Assembly: GCA_945859605.1 (NCBI GenBank)
Contig: OX243815.1
Location: forward strand, 21,823,311-21,887,310
Reading direction: 5' to 3'
Length of the DNA stretch: 64,000 bases
Origin: Lumbricus rubellus
Taxonomy: Eukaryota > Annelida > Clitellata > Crassiclitellata > Lumbricidae
The translations under genes and the position numbers were made by a program. The notes under the pieces were generated by a model. The model was given only the letters and a program-made list of their open reading frames with translations, was not told the DNA's origin and ran no database searches. Positions 61,850 to 64,000 of this stretch are shown here, one piece after another (the first letter of the stretch is position 1; every line of letters starts with the position of its first letter).

Positions 61850-63572
61850 GTGAGTGACATTTTGAAAGAGAACAGTTACCGTGGTTACAACGTGGGACTC
61901 GTGTCTCAGGTCACGGGTTCGAATCCCAGTTGCATATTCAACTTCACTGTCACGTAGCCTCTTTGAGCAAAGGGCTCACTCATAATATTGTTCATATCAC
62001 CTCAGTCTTTCACAACGACGGTCTTTCATGCCATCTGGGTCGATAAACCAGCAGATCCTACCAGCGTCCCGGGCCGCACTACGGCTAGTGCGGGTCGGGG
62101 TGCTATGAAAACTTTCCAAAGACCCCTCTCGGATGAACACAGGTCCACCACGCACTGGCTAAAGATTTTTCTTGTGGTGTAGGCCTGTTTGTTTCTCAGA
62201 AAATGTCTCCGACATTATATATATATCCGGTAAACACGCACACTGCGTGCCCGTACTTCAAACAATATGGCTGCCAACGAATGCAATAAAATTAGAGCGC
62301 GACCTATCGACGACATCGCAACATGCGTCCCAACATGCAAAGCTCAGGTTAGGCGTCATGAGGGTCGGTTAGGGTTAGTTTTAGGGTTAGTGCAGTCATT
62401 CTTATTATTATTCTGCTGAAATTGAAGCTGAATTGATGAACAATGTCGTCGATAGGTCGCGTTCTAATTTTATTGCATTCGTTGGCAGCCATATTGTTTG
62501 GAGTACGGGCACGCAGTGTGCGTGTTTACCATATATCCTAGTACAGTAGGTCTATAAGTATAATTAAAATTTATTATGACATTTATTTAAGTTGCAGCAT
62601 CCCAGCTAAGAAATTTCCGAAGATGTGGATCCCCTCAAAAGTACTGGCTCAGGTGTTGCAGCACCCTTAGCAGCCACCTAAATGCAGACCTGCCAGTGTC
62701 AGTATGGGTAAATTCCTGTAGAGTCCTTAAATGTACATGTACTTGTGATGCCACTCGGTACTACGCATCCCACCCACCCCCCCTCCCCCCATTGACACCG
62801 TAAACAATGCGTAAATTGCATACAAGTTTTAGCAGCAAGCTGCCAACTAAGTAAGGTGTCTTTGGAGTTCAGATTGGACTATAATGACACCATCACTAAT
62901 CACATTCATTCATTAAGACCAAGGAGTTCTCCCGACCCAATCTCAACTAAACAGGACAGCAAGCTTTAAGCAACGAAGATATATAGATGAAATCTCTTCC
63001 AGAATAGGGGGACTGTAGTCGTGTCATTGGGATGGACCCAAAATAATAATAAGTGTTAATATATGTTCTTGTAAGTATGTTGTGTTTAATAATAAATGAT
63101 GATGATGATAATATTAAATAAAAATTTTAAATAATAATAATTTAGCGAAAGACAAATGCTTGGCCTATGATACAGTTGTAAAGTTCTGTTTGTGTTCAAA
63201 CACTACCTAAATTTGCTGAGCACTTTGATTTATGAATTTGTCGCTTTAATTTATAAATTATTTATCACTGAGTTCATTTCTTATTGATTTTTTGCAAATT
63301 TTCTTTTGTTTCTTTCAGTGCCAAAAGATGGGCGATTAATGTACGTCGTGCTGATCTTGTTCATCGAAACCCTGAATATTTGCACAGGAATTGTACAGTT
63401 TGTTCAGAGCACTTTGAGACAATCATGTTTTTGAATGATCTAAAGAATCGGCTACACACTCATGCCATACCAACAATAGTGAATGTCAGTAATTCGCTTC
63501 CATGTCAACAACAAGTGGCAGTTGGATGTCCCCCTTCGAGGAAGCGAAAGCAGATTCTAGAAATAAATACAG
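61716..63572 (+). CDS. THAP-domain (C2CH zinc finger) protein, 5' part, two exons, continues off right edge
   Basis: Exons 61716-61849 (donor GTGAGT) and 63319-63572 (acceptor TGTTTCTTTCAG, donor GTGTGC) join in phase to 129 codons plus one base. The domain is plain: C19-x4-C24, FFRFP (P40), RW (W49), C73-x2-H76 within HRNCTVCSEHFE, and HAIPTI (P96), the AVPTI-like end. THAP domains bind DNA with Zn; family members are transcription regulators or, in P-element relatives, transposases. After the domain come a Ser/Gln-rich linker and a basic patch, SRKRKQ (nuclear-localisation-like). The ATG is the first after an in-frame TAA at 61638-61640. About 18 residues precede the first Cys, more than the few usual in the family. 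The rest lies outside the window, so the member cannot be named. Confidence 0.88.
61872..62180 (+). mobile_element. tRNA-related SINE of a second type in THAP intron
   Basis: The head GTTACCGTGGTTACAACGTG and a perfect B box, GGTTCGAATCC (61917-61927), look tRNA-derived. The ends do not pair as an acceptor stem, so it is a SINE head rather than a tRNA gene. The body boundary on the right is a guess. Confidence 0.45.
62229..62530. mobile_element. Long-TIR non-autonomous element with perfect 8-bp duplication
   Basis: 302 bp inside the THAP-gene intron. Terminal repeats of about 90 bp (GGTAAACACGCACACTGCG start, then GCCCGTACT, CAATATGGCTGCCAACGAAT, CGACCTATCGACGACAT in both arms), flanked by ATATATCC at 62221-62228 and 62531-62538. 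The loop holds telomere-like GGTTAGGGTTAG runs. No coding capacity. The 8-bp duplication suggests hAT or P-type mobilisation (inference). Confidence 0.85.
63319..63572 (+). CDS. THAP gene exon 2
   Basis: 254 nt, preceded by a good pyrimidine tract. Holds AKRWAINVRRADLV, YLHRNCTVCSEHFE and NRLHTHAIPTI, then the basic patch. The donor GTGTGC is moderate; if it is not used, the frame reaches a TAG about 20 nt later. Confidence 0.88.
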
Positions 63573-63664
63573 GTGTGCTATATATAAATCTATAGATACA
63601 ATGCAAATTATACATTTCATGTGGTTATAAATTATGCTTTAAATTAGTAACGTATTGAATGCAC

Positions 63665-63724
63665 ATTCATTCAGAAATTTATATAGCGCCCCTTCAAGGA
63701 AACAACTCAGAGTCGCTCCCAACT
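63665..63724 (-). mobile_element. SINE/LINE 3' tail fragment
   Basis: Minus strand GGGAGCGACTCTGAGTTG and GGGGCGCTATATAAATTTC, then GAATG. Tail only, after the second THAP exon. Confidence 0.65.
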
Positions 63725-63768
63725 CCATATAATGTTGTATATTTCTTTGCATGCTGCAATTATTATTA

Positions 63769-64000
63769 GGCCTAAAAAAATTGTTGTGTTTCCGGTAACA
63801 GAGCTAAAAAAAATGGGTAGGTAGGTCGGAAAATATTTTTATTTTGTAAAATATTTGTATGCAGTGACTATCCGAAAAAGTATACCCCACTAGTCTTTTT
63901 TGCATGCTGAAACAAAGTACATGTTCTAAGCAAATATAAACTGCCTATTTCCCGACTGTGCACCTAAAACTGCTCTAGAAACGGTCCTATTAATTTCATT
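63769..64000. mobile_element. Non-autonomous inverted-repeat element, family A, copy 3 (cut by window end)
   Basis: Opposite orientation to copies 1 and 2. Starts GGCCTAAAAAAATTG after TTA, continues GTTTCCGGTAAC, AGAGCTAAAAAAAATGGGTA and the family interior to the right edge. Confidence 0.87.

Noticed and set aside
61917..61927. Genuine tRNA gene (perfect B box)
   Set aside because: No acceptor or anticodon stem pairing could be drawn; better as a SINE head.
62400..62420. Interstitial telomere
   Set aside because: Only two or three TTAGGG-like units, inside a transposable element.

Overview
This is animal (metazoan) nuclear DNA. It is AT-rich, with small exons separated by long introns and a heavy load of SINEs, LINE fragments, DNA-transposon remnants and satellites. 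There is no bacterial gene organisation, and most long open frames are chance or repeat-derived. The species cannot be read from the sequence. One TRIO/Kalirin-type gene and the repeat types fit a non-vertebrate, probably marine, animal, but that is inference.

Three protein-coding genes are supported. (1) Minus strand, from 49633 leftwards past the left edge: the 5' half of a TRIO/Kalirin RhoGEF gene. Fourteen coding exons join in frame into 607 codons: a short acidic N-terminus, a Sec14-like domain and the first spectrin repeats. The GEF, SH3 and any kinase exons would lie beyond position 1. (2) Minus strand, 60013 to 51166: a complete CCDC148 orthologue, 11 coding exons joining in frame to 615 residues, with the family's conserved C-terminal tail and a poly(A) signal at 51010-51015. 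It lies directly upstream of TRIO in the same direction, about 1.4 kb from its poly(A) signal to the TRIO ATG. (3) Plus strand, from 61716 past the right edge: a THAP-domain (C2CH zinc finger) gene, two exons seen, divergent from CCDC148 across about 1.7 kb.

Layout: 1-6589 TRIO intron running off the left edge; 6590-33292 TRIO exons 14 to 2 with introns rich in repeats (mariner at 9.7-10.9 kb, retroelements with clear target-site duplications at 8.1 and 27.2 kb, a 400-bp inverted-repeat family at 18.1 and 28.7 kb); 33293-49548 the 16-kb first intron (32-bp minisatellite, LINE and SINE pieces, a long-TIR element); 49549-49633 first coding exon; 49634-51165 the TRIO promoter region with a hAT-like insertion; 51166-60013 CCDC148; 60014-61715 divergent intergenic region; 61716-64000 THAP gene, its intron holding a SINE and a TIR element with a perfect 8-bp duplication.

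I found no convincing new multi-gene system. The most unusual content is the mobile-element record: several non-autonomous DNA elements with intact terminal repeats and duplications, tiny TTAA-bounded palindromes, and a tRNA-headed SINE family that shares its 3' tail with LINE fragments in the same window. The three genes have no evident shared pathway.
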